A stretch of DNA of 64,000 bases, from NCBI GenBank assembly GCA_009617715.1, contig VTFK01000034.1:868001-932000 (forward strand), given 5' to 3'. The DNA comes from Plectrocnemia conspersa (Eukaryota > Arthropoda > Insecta > Trichoptera > Polycentropodidae). How positions within the stretch are numbered: the stretch's first letter is position 1; every line of letters begins with the position of its first letter. The notes under the pieces are model-generated. The model was not told where the DNA came from. It ran no database searches and was given only the letters and a program-made list of their open reading frames with translations. This document shows positions 44,030-56,820 of the stretch, piece after piece. The position numbers and the translations under genes are program-made.

Positions 44030-46060
44030 TATACTGAATCACTTTTGATTCTGGAAATTGTCTTAAACTTCTTTTGATATTATATATTTATAATCATAAG
44101 TATTTTTTAAAAATATTTTGTAAAGATTATTGTTATATTGTAGTATTTTTTATATATGATAAAACATATTTAGTTGAACATTTCATTTCCTTGTTTATAA
44201 TGAACTATCAAAATATTATATTATGAAAATTTTTTTAAAAAATATATAAAAATATACAACTATAGATATTTTATTTTATTTAGAAAACGTTTATAAAATG
44301 AATAATACCATTATATAAAATAATCAATAATTTTATAATTGATTTTTGTTTTATGAAAATATTTTATTACAATGTTTTAATGTATTTTTAAGATTTAATT
44401 TCGATAAATATTATCAGTTATCAAAATATTAGACAGTAAAATTTATATATGTTAAAAAAAATATGTTTTATATAATATATGTATATCAAAAACATATAAA
44501 TATAAATAATTTATTTGTTAAGGAAATGTGTAATAATGTTAAACAAAAATTGCAATGATTTTCTAAATTGTTTGTGATTTATAAAAATATATTTAAAATA
44601 TCCCTTCTATGTATTATATCTCTCTTGATACATACAATGAAGATTTATAATATTATCCTTTAATCAAAATTTCAGACAGTAAAATTTAGATGTACTTAAA
44701 AATATATGTATCAAAAATATATTACTATAGATAATTTATTTTTAAGGATATGTTACTAAAAGAGTTATATATGAAATAAATATAGCAATAATTTTCTGAA
44801 TCGTTTTTGATTTTAACCATATGAATTTAAAATATTTCTTTAAAAGATATTGCTATATACTAAATAATTTTAAAACAAATAATATGTTTCACATATAATA
44901 AATTCAATTTGATTTTGATATATATTATCAATTATCTAAATATATAGCAGTAAAATTTAGATATATTTAAAATATATATATATATACAAAATATCAAAAA
45001 TATATAATTATAGATTATTTTTATTAATAAAGAAATGTGTGATAATATTAAATAAAATAAGCAATAATTTTCCGGGTCGCTTTTGATTTATAAGTTTATT
45101 TAAAATATCCCTTTTATGTTTTATCATAGTGTCTCTTTTCATACATAGTACAATGAAATTTATTACAATATTTTACTATATTTAACATATATTTAATTTT
45201 GATAAATATTAACAATTATCTAAATATCAGTAAAATTTTAATGTTTTAAACATATATATCAAAAATATATAATAACTTATATTAAATGTGTTATATATAT
45301 ATAGATTTAATAAATATAGAAACAATTTTCTGAATCGTTTTTGATTTACGAGCATATTAAAACTATATCTTTCTTGATACATACAATGAACTTTATGATA
45401 ATATTTTAGTGTATTTTTAAAACTATTCTATGTTTAACATATAATCAATTTAATTTAATTTCGATCATTATTATCAATTATGAAAATATCAGAAAGTAAA
45501 AATACATATGTATAAAAAATATCAAAAATATGTAGCTAGATTATTTTCTTAAGAAAATATTTATTGAATGTGTTATATAGTTTAGTTACTATATAATGTT
45601 TATTAAGAAAATGTGTAATAATATTAAATAAAAGTAGTAAATATTTTATAAATCGTTTTTAATTTATGTAATTTGATTTAACTTGATAAATATTATCAAC
45701 TATCAAATTATCAGACATTAAAATTCAGATATAACTCATATATATATTTAATACATACATATATTTTTCTAAGAAATTAATACAAATAATTTAATAGCAC
45801 TAGATTTTTTTAAAGAAAAGTTCACTAAATTTTTCATTTATAATTTTTTTTAAATCGTTTTTGGTCGTAAAAACCTGTAAAATATTAATATAAATTTATT
45901 ATATGAAGTAACTTTTTGGGAGGATGACAGATTAGAATGCTACAATATCATGAAATTTATTTAATGTCGATAAATATATGTATATCTGAATATTATTTCA
46001 GAAAATTATTTTTTTAATCGTTTTTGATATTGGAAAACGTTTAAAATACTACATGTATTT
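44030..46060. repeat. degenerate tandem array E (about 220-280 bp period)
   Basis: Each unit carries ATCAGACAGTAAAATTTA (near 44432, 44677, 44947, 45228, 45492 and 45712). Next comes TATATCAAAAATATA, then AAGGAAATGTGTAATAATAT, then CTGAATCGTTTTTGATTT (near 44036, 44565, 44800, 45072, 45325, 45650, 45855 and 46013). At least seven diverged units in the same orientation, plus a detached copy at 48150-48320. Confidence 0.75.
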
Positions 46061-46860
46061 TGATAAATATGCATACTAAATTTTGAAGATTTTAATGAAG
46101 ATGATAGATTACAAATGAATTACAATTTTTTTTTAATTTAAAGTTTCTTTCATAATCAATTACATGACCTAAATTATTTAAAATAAATTGTAAAAGCAAT
46201 GCAAGAAATTTACTACAGCTAAATATCGGTGTAATATATTACTAAAAGTAAAGTAAAAGTTATTATTTTTTAAACATATTAATGAAATATACATCTGAAT
46301 ATCGTTTAATATTATAATTAGGTACTCTGTTAATAAAAATCTTATTAAATATTACCATGCTAAAATATTGAAAAGAAACAAAATTAATCTTACCATAACA
46401 AAAGTGCACAGAAAACTTATTCATGTGATTGTTACACGTGTGTGTTTATACGGATTTGTATCTACGTTAAGTAACTACGTGGTTGAAACTTAAAACGGGA
46501 AAGCTTTCTAATATTATTAAGTCTTGATATTGTTAAAGTGTGGCAAGGGTTAACAAGAAACGCCGAGCAGTATAAGATGTGGCCATTCCCTCAGGAATCG
46601 CTTGAGATTGTGAGGTTTTTGCACGATATACTATGCACACACACACAAGTATAAAGTTAATCTAACTACACGCTTATCTATAGAATAGACCGAAAGTAAC
46701 TTCAGGTTTATTAGATGACCAAATTATTTAATTAGCACTTTTGAATTCCCTTTTAAACTTTTGCGTTACCCTGTACTCATAGCATAAATATTAAAGTGAG
46801 TCAAGTGTACAAATATAGCAAATCTAAAGCGCTGAGGTCATTTTTTAGACATTTTGCGGT
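46061..46860. other. AT-rich spacer
   Basis: A/T-rich to about 46400, then more mixed with a short CA repeat near 46637. No gene supported. Confidence 0.45.
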
Positions 46861-46882
46861 CTTCGCGTTTTAATTTACGACA

Positions 46883-47122
46883 ATGTCGCCGTCGCGCTCT
46901 GTAATACAAGAATATCTGTCTTGTGTTCCGACTTCAAACGCTCCTCCGCCAAGATTTACGCACAACGCTTTGCGTAAAATTTTACATTATAAAGACGCAT
47001 CGCGTTTGTTGTTACAGTGTAACGTAGTACGTGGTTCAAATAGGTGCGGTGCGTTGCGCAAGTTACGGATTTTACAAAGAACACGTCCTGATCTTCACCA
47101 AACTTCATCAAGTCTAATTTAA
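46883..47122 (+). CDS. hypothetical 79-codon ORF
   Basis: True ATG in a good context (GACAATGTC) and a TAA stop, within a GC-richer island. The peptide is basic and Ser/Leu-rich (starts MSPSRSVIQEYLSC) with no membrane segment or known motif. Third positions mix all four bases, unlike A/T chance frames. No splice sites or poly(A) signal are evident at its ends. It may be a small protein, an exon piece, or chance. Confidence 0.22.
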   Translation: MSPSRSVIQEYLSCVPTSNAPPPRFTHNALRKILHYKDASRLLLQCNVVRGSNRCGALRKLRILQRTRPDLHQTSSSLI

Positions 47123-47345
47123 ACTTTGATTATATATTACGCGCAGCTGTGTACTTTAAAGGTTTCTTCTCGCTCGCACACTTTTCGGCTGGGCCGCCGG
47201 GAAAACATCATGTTTTGTAACAATATGGCGGCGGGCGTATTTCATTTTCGAGCCATTAATCACGGGGGAGCCCGTGACAAATGCACCTTCACGGAAAATA
47301 TACGTATTGGTCATCCCACCTTACGAAACCTTCTCACACGTACAT
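47123..47345. promoter_or_regulatory. GC-rich half-island with CACGGG hairpin
   Basis: CACGGG (47261-47266) and CCCGTG (47271-47276) form a perfect hairpin with a GGAG loop. ATGGCGGCGGGCG at 47225 resembles a YY1/Pho-type ATGGC element or a start codon; the frame from it is 41 codons and unrecognised. Together with the ORF to its left this forms one island. Confidence 0.35.
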
Positions 47346-47671
47346 GATATATGTATGTATTTTATACATCAGTTAATATTTATTATGTTATAATTTTATA
47401 GCCTTATTTAGCAAAACAATGGTCATTAAATAAACATAAGCATACAATAATATATACATTTCCAATAGTTACTAGTAGCTTTCGCAATTAGGGTTTTGAT
47501 CAGATTTAAAATTGCTCAAATTGTCCGACTCTTGTATGTCTATGATGTAACCGGAAATTGAAGACCAAATCATGAGCTTGTTGCAATATTACATTTACGT
47601 GGTTTAAGTAATTTTACATCACAAATCAGATCGATACTAGTTTTTATTCTATACATATTACATATATAGAT

Positions 47672-47689
47672 TACTGAAATATTTCAGTA
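47672..47689. repeat. 18-bp perfect palindrome
   Basis: TACTGAAAT is joined directly to its reverse complement ATTTCAGTA. It lies in A/T-rich sequence near TA repeats. Confidence 0.85.
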
Positions 47690-49249
47690 TATATTATATA
47701 TATTAAAAGTATATATTACTTAACAAGCAGTGTGTTTCGAAAATTCATTTTACCCATCCTTGATTCAAATAACTAGTCTGACGCTACCCTAGGGATGATG
47801 TAAAGGTGTTTTATAACCCATTCTATCGCAACTAGCTTACCGTATCAAGTGACAATTAAATTAATTACAACTAAGGGTTGAAATATTGAATAACATCACG
47901 TTACAAGGATATATATATTATATATAATTTTTTGAGTAATGTTAAAAATCGCTTTTAGAATTATGCTCATGGGTCATATAAAATGTATTTGTTTTATTGT
48001 ACTCGTTCGTGTTTATAAATAAAAAAGTATAATTTCGCTCTGGGCAATTTCTAATCAATTTAAATGTTTAGTTGGACCAAATTCATTTTCGTTTATTTAG
48101 TTTATTTTTATATACATTTATTAAAACTTTTCTTATTAAAATAAAATATTGCTTAGATTCAATATTTATCTTCTATCAAAATATCTGATAGTAAAATTAA
48201 AATATATTTTATAAAAATATATAACTATAAGTATATTATTAAGGAAACGCTTATTAAATTAAATATACATGGTAAATAATTACTTGAATCATTTTTGATT
48301 GCCAAAAACATTTTTTCATGTCATATATTTTTTGATATATAGAGAAGTTATCTATCAATATATTTTAAATTTTAACTAAATTTTTCTTTTACACTAACTT
48401 AACATTCTCTTAAAAAATTTCTGAGGAAATGATATATATATTTAACATTTTTTCATTTATTTCATTACGATAAATATTATTAATTATCAAATGTATTTTT
48501 ACGATAATACATTTTGTAATTATTTTATTTTTTTTTGCAACTTCAACATTAATTAAATATTTAGTTTAAGACTTTAATTTTTAATCAAATAAATAATAAT
48601 AAAACAGTGATAGGACTAAGTATCATTAAATGAAATTTTATAGAGGAATTAAAATTATATTATATTTTTGGCAATCTCAGTCCTTCTAAAAAATATATTT
48701 TAGGCTATATCCATAATTTTTTTAAAGCAATGATTTATATAATTTATCTATCGTGTTAGTTTTCAAACTTTTCAAAAATACGAACTTTCGTGACTGACCT
48801 GGTTTTATCATTACCTTTCTTTTTTTATTGCTCAAACTATTCGTCTACTGATTATTTATGTGAATAAAATGTTTTAATATTGTAAAATTTAATAAGATTT
48901 TCAATTTATATTGATATTCTAATTAAAAAAATATATTTTAATACAATACTTATTTATTGACTTTAATATTATGAAATGCAGCAAAATAATAATTTCCTTG
49001 AAAAATAAAATACCATTTATATTATATGTTCTAGTTTAAATTAAAACTATAATTTTTAACTGTGCAATTGAATTGTTACGAAAATTATACTTTATTATTA
49101 TTAGAATTTTTTCATTTCCTTTTTTATTTCTAGGATTAGAATCATATCTTTAAATGCAACTAAATTATGCAGTTAAACATAAAATTATTTAAGGTTCATG
49201 TTCATAATATACATATATTTATTGTATTTTACAAATATTTTTTTATCAA
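47690..49249. other. AT-rich spacer with a detached array E copy
   Basis: 48150-48320 repeats the array E order: ATCTGATAGTAAAATTAAAA, TATATAACTATA, TTAAGGAAACG, GAATCATTTTTGATT. The remainder is plain A/T-rich DNA. Confidence 0.5.
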
Positions 49250-51110
49250 TTTTGAAAAATCTATTACTTTGATTTAATATATTTTTTTTATTTGGAGTGG
49301 AATAATAATTTGTGAAAACATAAAACTAAAAATTATTTGCTAATATTTTATATATATGTATATGTATGTACTATATTTTTAAAGATAAAAATTAATTTAA
49401 AAAAAATCTATTCTGATTTTGTAAGCTTTTATTTGAAATAAAATAATAATAGAGTTAAATCTCCCAATAATGCAGTGAAAGCATAAAAATATAAATGTTT
49501 TATTTATTAAAAATCATCTGCTAATATTTTGCATCTATGTTTATATAATATATACTGTTTTTTTTAAAGATTTAATTAGCTCTTATTCATTTAAAAAAAT
49601 ACTTTGAGTTTTTTATTTCTTATTTGAAATAAACATTTATATTTAATTTAGAGTTAAATAATAATAAAATATTTTATTTTTGCGGTGTTAACATAAAAAT
49701 ACTAATGTTTTATTTATTATGAATTATTTTCTAATATTTTGTACATATATTCTGTATTTTTGAATATCAAATTAGTTTTTATTCATTTTTAAAAATATCT
49801 TGGATTTACTTGGCTTATATTTAAAATATATAAACTTTTTTGATTTCGAATGAAATAATAAGAAATATTAAATTTGATTAAAGTAAAATCATACAGTGAA
49901 AACATAGAAACAATCATGGCTTATTACCTAGAAAGCATTTGCTAATATTTTGTGTATATTTACTGTATTTTAAAAAAGCAAATTTTAAATTTGCTCTGAA
50001 ATTGAAATTTTGTTTGTAGTAAAATAATAATAAAATTTATTTATTCTGTCGTTCATAAGCACTAAAAATCTTTTAATATTTTGTATATATAAACTGTTTT
50101 TTTAAACATAAAATTGTTTTTTATTCATAAAATTGTTTTTCATTCTTTTTTCTATTTTTAAAATTTTTACAATTATTCCTGACATAGTTTCTTTATATCA
50201 ATAAATTATAAATATACTTTTAACAAAAAATACATGAATTTTGTAACACATAAAAAGTGCGCCTTGTTTTGAAATAAAAAAAATATTTGCAATAAAATAA
50301 CAATTTAAGCTATTTATTCTGAATAAAATGCAGTGAAAATGTAAACATATTTATAGCTCATTCACTAGAAATCATCGTCTAATATTTTGTATATATATTT
50401 TTTTTTATTTTATATCCCTATTTTTAGTATTAAGTATTTTAAAATTAATCGAAATATGGTTTGCTTATATAATTAATTGATATAGACTCTAAATCAACAA
50501 ATTTAAAATATACTTGTATAGAAAAGCTTAAATGAAATGCCGTTATAATTTTTGTTACTGATTAACAGTTCTGTAATATATTTAGAAGTGTGCTTTGCTT
50601 TAATAAAATAACTTTTTTAAAGTTTCATGTATTCGTAGGTTTTGAAGTCACATATAAATTACAATCCTTTTTTTTTATTTTACTTTTAAGTATACAGTGA
50701 AAACCTATTTACTAGTATCATATTCTAATAAATTATGTTTACGTGTGTTTTTTAAAATATTATTTTTTTCTTATTTTATAGCTTTTTATATATCAATGAA
50801 ATATAAATATTTGTATAAACTTATAAGCTATTCATATAAAATAACTTATGGTAATATATTAATGTAACTTTTACATATATAATAAATTATGAAGTACGCT
50901 TTGCTTTGAAATAAGGTTCCTGTATTTTTAGGGTTTGAGGTTACATATTAATATTTAATAAGTTTTATAAAATTTTAAATGAATCATTTTAAATAATGAT
51001 TTGGGCGGAACACTTTGCTTTAAAATTATAACTATTTTTGTAATGTAATTATACATTCAACTAAATATTTTTATTTACTAGAAATCATCAACCTCTATAA
51101 GGTTTTAATT
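49250..51110. repeat. degenerate tandem array F (about 200 bp units)
   Basis: Units share CAGTGAAAACATAAAAAT, then GTTTTATTTATTAGAAATCA, then GCTAATATTTTGTATATAT, then a T-run and TTATTTGAAATAAAATAAT. The TAATATTTTGT marker lies near 49340, 49519, 49731, 49941, 50072 and 50378; later units are more decayed. Confidence 0.7.
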
Positions 51111-51189
51111 GGACCAAATTAGGGTTTGATTTGTAAGATTTAATTTTTTTTTATTACTATCCTAATGTATTCAAAATGCACTGGTGTAG

Positions 51190-51960
51190 CTTATCGTAGT
51201 AGTAGCGACGTATTATAATTTTAATTAATGATTAATGGCGTTCTATAATAGATTAAGAAGTGCGCTCGTGCGCGCCAGCGAGTTGGTTAGTTACCAAAAT
51301 TCGAAATTAATTAAAAGCCGCGTGTGTCCGATTTAATTGGACGCGTTAAGAGTGAGTTTAATTATTCCGCCGGCGTACTATGTAATATATCACGGCGTCC
51401 GATTCGCAGATAGTCCGTTTTGTATGGCGTAGTTCAGAAAATCAATGGACCGTGGAAAAGGACGACGGCAGAGGTGGATAACGAGAAACCGGAACAAAAA
51501 ACCGTCTACTCTTCGGCGAAGGGCGGCATGTCATGTCTCCTGTCCACCAGGACGGAACTTGACATGGTCAGCCAATTATATCTGACAGGCTGAGATGGCG
51601 GCCCGGGGCGATGCTTCCATAGACAAACCTCCGTGAATAAATACGGCCGAGACAACCGAGAGATTCATCACCGGCGTGTGTGGATTGATATAAACGTGTA
51701 ATTTGTTTATTGTGAATATAAAGTATAATCAACTTTCTAAACCCGAGAGTGATGGGTCTTTAAACGCTTGAGGTCCGAGTGATCGATCGAGGAAGCGATA
51801 AAATTAACATGGGGAAGTTCTGATGATATTTTTTAATCAAGAAAACCCTAGACGCAAGTGAAAACGATAATAACGAGAAAGAATTTGGCATGGAAGCGTC
51901 GTTGGGCCGAAGTTAACTTGGCATTGTACTGCGTCTACTAGGTTTATATTTATAACGTGT
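51190..51960. promoter_or_regulatory. long GC-richer island, candidate enhancer or promoter
   Basis: One of the longest balanced blocks (about 770 bp). It has GCGCTCGTGCGCGCC near 51262, TGACAGGCTGAGATGGCGGCCC-type sequence near 51586 (Meis-like TGACAG and YY1-like ATGGCGGC), and CCACCAGGACGG near 51545. All frames are interrupted. Its length and motif density make it the best single enhancer or promoter candidate outside 57.4 kb. Confidence 0.35.
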
Positions 51961-52029
51961 GTACACACGTTATTTTATTATTTTTTACTAAAAATTACAC
52001 AATGGGTCTATAAATCTCTCGAGATATTC

Positions 52030-52090
52030 CCTTTCTTTCTATAACGAATTCGATTATAACGAATTTTCGTGCCGCTCTCAGTACAGCACA
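52030..52090 (+). mobile_element. possible Tigger-like relic
   Basis: Two TATAACGAAT copies 13-14 bp apart (about 52041 and 52054), preceded by AATCTCTCGAG, resemble the subterminal repeats of the element at 324. No CAGT end or partner is visible. Confidence 0.25.
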
Positions 52091-52769
52091 ACAAACACAA
52101 TATAACGGGTGAGCAAGCGCCTTCGTTCCGAAGCTATTCATCAAGTAAATTATGAAACGGAAAGCTCGAATTACTACCTACTTGTTTGCCATACACGATT
52201 CCACGCCTTAATACATTGATGAATGATAAACCAGAGATATCTAATCTTCATGCTGAGCTTTGAGCTTTGCTCAGCGCCGGCCTGAAGATTATCCATCTTA
52301 TGTAAAACTCGGGAAGATTCCTCAAAGACGATACACAATAATTTTTTCACGAATAACACATAAATCGTGCTCAATGAATCGTTATCTTAACAATTTTGTA
52401 AACTTCAACACATGCTTTATTTTGCTAGCATATAAGATTAAACTTTATAATTGAAAATATGGTTATAAAATCGAGCAAACTTTCTTTCAATATTCGATTT
52501 TATTTTTTAACACTTCTTGAATTTTATTAGTACACTTTTGGCAAATTTTAGAAAAGTTCAAAATATTTCTATATCGAGTTTAGTTTATAAATAATTTTAT
52601 GTAAAAGTAAAAAATAAATATACTTATATAACGAGATAATTATATTATTTAGATATTTTTGTCGAGCTACAGAAATTGGCCATTATATATTTAAAGATTT
52701 ATTATTGGATAAAGAGATTTTATTTTATTTTTTAAAATATGTTTATCCGTTATTTTTTAACCGGAAGCC

Positions 52770-52933
52770 CCGTAAATCTAAATTAATCCGGCTTATTTAT
52801 TCCGAAATCGTGGCATGGTGCTAATTTCATTCAGACGCCGCCGCCAGTTTACCGTAAGCTCGGGACGCTCTCTCGGTGAAACTTAGGTCCTGTTTAATAT
52901 TTAAACGGTGGACCCTAGGCTAAAGCTCCCCCC
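52770..52933. promoter_or_regulatory. GC-richer island upstream of an X-box
   Basis: Mixed-composition sequence leading into the RFX-like motif at 52934. C-rich run CTCCCCCCGTCG at 52926. No open frame of note. Confidence 0.25.
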
Positions 52934-52947
52934 GTCGCCATGGAAAC
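52934..52947. promoter_or_regulatory. RFX X-box-like motif
   Basis: GTCGCCATGGAAAC fits the X-box GTNRCC-N2-RGYAAC with one mismatch. X-boxes are bound by RFX factors and mark ciliary gene promoters. Here the motif also contains the ATG of the ORF below, so one reading excludes neither. Confidence 0.4.
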
Positions 52948-53155
52948 GTACCATTTACATAATCCTTCATCTTTCGTACATCCCGAAGGCTTTCGCGGCG
53001 CCCGGGAGCGGCACGCTGAAAAAATGAAACAATGGGGAAGAGATAAAGTACGGGAGATTTGTCGGTTTGTGATTTTTTTCAGCAGCGCAAAAGAATTCGT
53101 CCGCACTTCCGTTTTGCGCTCTTTTATATACATATGTATGCGGGGTGTAATTTAA
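52940..53155 (+). CDS. hypothetical 71-codon ORF
   Basis: ATG in an ideal Kozak context (GTCGCCATGG) and stop TAA at 53153. Residues 1-42 are charged and Arg/Glu/Lys-rich (EGFRGARERHAEKMKQWGRD at 16-35), possibly helical; the C-terminus becomes hydrophobic as the DNA turns A/T-rich. An acceptor-like TGATTTTTTTCAG (ending about 53083) interrupts it, so the second half may not belong. No family recognised. The good start context is also explained by the X-box. Confidence 0.22.
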   Translation: METYHLHNPSSFVHPEGFRGARERHAEKMKQWGRDKVREICRFVIFFSSAKEFVRTSVLRSFIYICMRGVI

Positions 53156-53159
53156 ACCT

Positions 53160-54119
53160 AAAATTAAGGCTTGGATATAAATAAATTAAAAAATAAATTT
53201 GTAAGATTAAACGTGTGCGTATATATATATATGTATACATACACGGGATGCTAACGGTCGTGTAATTCACAAAGATTAACCAAATCCTGCATAAACAGCG
53301 GTTAGCTATAAACACAGCATCCATTCTGAAGTTTTGAGACACGACGCCCCTGGGCATTGGTGCACCATCGTCGGTTTCGAAACTCAATATATGTTTTTTA
53401 AATAGAAATTTAAGATAAAATACACGTATGTAAAACATTAGATTGTATTATTAAAAAAAATGATTGGTTTACTAAGTATAGATATATGTTATATAAGTGT
53501 TAACTTGTGTGATAAAAATATAATATGAAATGTTCAAATATTGTACTTATATAATCATGTTAAGTTGTATCAGTTTTAAAAATGCAGGTAATTAGCTTAT
53601 TGTATATTGAACGATCTAGAGATTTGCCATATGTTGATCAATTATGAAGGATATATGTATGTATTTATGTAGTAAAAACCAAATAATAAATTTAAATATA
53701 ATACAATTGTTATAGTAGATAGGCGTTGTATGTTTGCAGTTTTATTTAAACAATAGTTTATATAAAGTTTTACCATCTTGTAGTGCTTTAGATAGTGCAA
53801 ATGCCATCAAACTATTGTACACATTAAAATTTAATGACATTTTATGATTTTATGACATTGTGTTAAATGCATTTATAGAATAGACTAGCTCAGTTAATAT
53901 GTAAAGAAAATAATGGGATTAAAAATAATATTGCTGAAGTTTTCACCATTGAAACAACACAAATACGTCAATAGCTCATAACAATTAAGATGGTTTAAAT
54001 GTAATTTGAAAAAGGTTTCCTTTAAAAAATCTTGAAAAAAAGATTCCTGAGATTTTTTTTTTTAAATATGAATGGAGAATTTTATTCTAACAAAAAAATA
54101 CATAAGCATATATTTAGAA
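53160..54119. other. AT-rich spacer
   Basis: A TA/TG microsatellite lies at about 53219-53240. ATGCAGGTAATT at about 53583 is a weak ratchet-like match with a poor tract. No gene supported. Confidence 0.5.
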
Positions 54120-55760
54120 AAGTAAGTGTATTTTTGTGGTGTCTATTGTGATTTAGTGGTGATTGAATTTAAAAGAGTCACCTGTAGAGACATGGACTCT
54201 TCATTTTTAAATGATACAAATATGTTATTTAAATCCTTTTAAGAGAATTGGTTTTGCTCTAACTAAAAATACATATTATTCCCTCGGTAAATATACTCAA
54301 AGCTTAGAATGGTATACGTATTTTCGATATTAGCTTTTAGCAAACGTTATAAGTTGTATAAATCCATATATTATATCATATAAAATTAATTTGGTGTCAT
54401 GCGAATAGTGCAGTGTAGAAAGATTTTAAATCAATCAAATTTAATATTTTTCAGTGAAATTATGATTATTATATATAATTACTTGCACCATGTTTAATTT
54501 TCAAGTCACGTTTATTATTAAATGACACGAATCAGATATTAAAACATTATTTGCAATAATTGGTTTTATTTACACTAAAAATATCCAAAATTTACTCGGT
54601 AAATAGAGACTCAAAACTTAGAAGGGTATGAGCATTTCTTAACCAACTTTTAGCAAACTTTCAGATATTATTTTATATGTTATATTATACAATAAATTCG
54701 GTGTCCTGCAAATAATATAGTTTTTAGTAAGGAAAAATAAGTTGTGACTGAATTAAAAAATCATCTGTAGAAACTTGCACCATGCTAAATTTTTAAGTCG
54801 CATTTATCATCAATATACGTGAATTTGATATTTAAAACTTTACTTGAGAGAATTGATCTTATTTTAGTCAAAATATCCAATATTTATTCTGTAAATAGAC
54901 TTAGAGCTTAGATGGACATAAACATTTCTAAACATTAAAAGTTGTTTAAATCAAGATACTATTTTATATATAATACAAGCAATTTTGTATCTTGCAAATA
55001 ATGTAGATGCAGAAAAAAATATTTGATAGGCAAATATACTTGTGACTAAATTTAAAAGTCATATATAGTAACTTGCACTATGTTTAATTTTATTATTTAA
55101 CTTAAAAGAACCATTATTTATTCAGTAAATAAAGATTAAAAGCTAGTTGTTATTGAATTTAAAAATTATTTGTAGCAACTTGCAACATGCTTAATTTTTA
55201 ATTGGCATTCATTATCAATTGACATGAAGTTAATATTTAAAACATTACTTGAGAGAATCGGTCTTATTTTAACTAAAAATATAAATTATTTACTATATGA
55301 ATAGACTCAAAGCTTAGATGGGCATAAAAATTTCTAAACCAATTTTAAGCAAACAATAGAAGTTGTTTAAATTTAGATACTATTTTATATACAATAAATT
55401 AGCTATCCTGCAAGTGTAGATTCAGAAAAAATATTTGACAGGCAAATAAAGTGTGACTAAATTTAAAAGTTATCAGTAGAAACTTACACCATATTTTATT
55501 TTCAAGTCGAATTTAAAAATAACCATAATTTACGCTGTAAATAGAGAATAAATTCATAAAGGGATGTTAAGATGTTTATAACCAACCTTAAGTAAAGGTT
55601 AGAAATTGTGTAAATTCAGATATAATTTTATAAATTTAAAAGATTTTTAGTTAGTCAAATTTAGTTGTGACTAAAATTAAAAGTACCTAATCTGTAAAAA
55701 CATGCACCATGCTAAATTTTATTTTAATACAGTTATTATTTTAAATGTATTCAATTTTGT
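54120..55760. repeat. tandem array G (about 290-300 bp units)
   Basis: The clearest array. Units share, in order, GTAGAAACTTGCACCATG, TTTAATTTTCAAGTC, GAGAGAATTGGTTTTATTTTA, CTCGGTAAATAGACTCAAAG, TTTCTAAACCAACTTTTAGC and GTGTCCTGCAAATAATGTAG. The GCACCATG marker lies near 54192, 54486, 54776, 55076, 55180, 55480 and 55705. One short interval at 55076-55180 shows a partial unit. Confidence 0.85.
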
Positions 55761-56059
55761 GTATTGCGAATAAATAGTATATATGCAGAATTTTTCAGTC
55801 AGAATAATTTAATTATAAGTTATCATCTGCAATTTAATGTAATCAAATATGTTTTTAATCATTATTTTTATATTTCTGTCTTTACCTTGAAATTTATATC
55901 GAATTACGCATTGTATATTAATGTAAACATATTCCTTGCTGTTATTTTAAATCATGATTTAATATTTTAAGGTAATAAATTGACATATAAAACGAATTTA
56001 AATTGTAATAGTATTTTCTTAGTCTATTTTTATTTATAGTGAGTAAGCTCGTTTACAAA
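55761..56059. other. AT-rich spacer
   Basis: A 68-codon frame (55764-55970) is Ile/Phe/Tyr-rich as expected of A/T DNA and is not called. Confidence 0.5.
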
Positions 56060-56820
56060 TTTGTATATTTTATTGACGTAGGTCGTGAAAATAGTAACAT
56101 TTACTATGTTCATTCATTCCCATTGATTTTTATGACTGGGTCGTTTCGAGCCATAAAATTTACACTTTGAAAATTATGTTATTTGCTTCTGTCAATTTTA
56201 CGACGTGTTAAGTATACAGAGTGCGCTCGAGTGTCTCGCGTGGATGTTTTTTCTCTACTGACTTCTTCTCTTCGATGCCACACGACGTTATCGTAAAATA
56301 AATAAACCAAATGTGTTTATTCGATATTGCGCTACGGTCACCGTTCGCCGCGAGATGAAAAGTCAGAGGTTTCGCATGCCGGTCGTTTAGGATCCCCTCG
56401 GGTCGGATACCATTAACCCGTTCCGCAGCTGCCGATGGCTTTCGCAGAAAGAATCGCGTCTTTAATTAGCGCCGATGAAAACTTAAAAATATCGAACCAA
56501 TTTTAAAAGCTTTACATTATCTTCGCGTTTCGTTATCTAACCCCTTAACGGCGCATAATTCACTCGAAACTAGTAAGTCGTAGGTAAATAAGTGAAACCA
56601 TCCATCTTTCGTGTTCGAGCTCTTTTCTTTTCGAAGCACGAGATAGTCCACGAATTTAAGCCGTAAATCAGCTGACTGCGTGTTCTTTTTTCTTTGTAGC
56701 TCGCTTATCTTATTTTTATCTCGGTGACTACGCGCAAGGAAAATCCTCGTATTTTATTTTTTTAATTTGATATGAATTAAATAAGAATTAGATTCACGTA
56801 TGAGCGTCGCGTGTGACAAA
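56060..56820. promoter_or_regulatory. long mixed-composition island, candidate enhancer
   Basis: Balanced block with GATA-type sites (GTTATCTAACC near 56532, CTTATCTTA near 56704), GC-rich runs (CCGCAGCTGCCGATGGC near 56424) and frequent TAATTAG/ATTA sites. No open frame. Probably regulatory. Confidence 0.35.

Noticed and set aside
52741..52790. miR-100-like CCCGTAAATC
   Set aside because: Only part of the mature sequence matches and no hairpin can be drawn around it.
53560..53595. additional ratchet point at ATGCAG|GTAATT
   Set aside because: Tract is poor with an earlier AG and the donor is weak.
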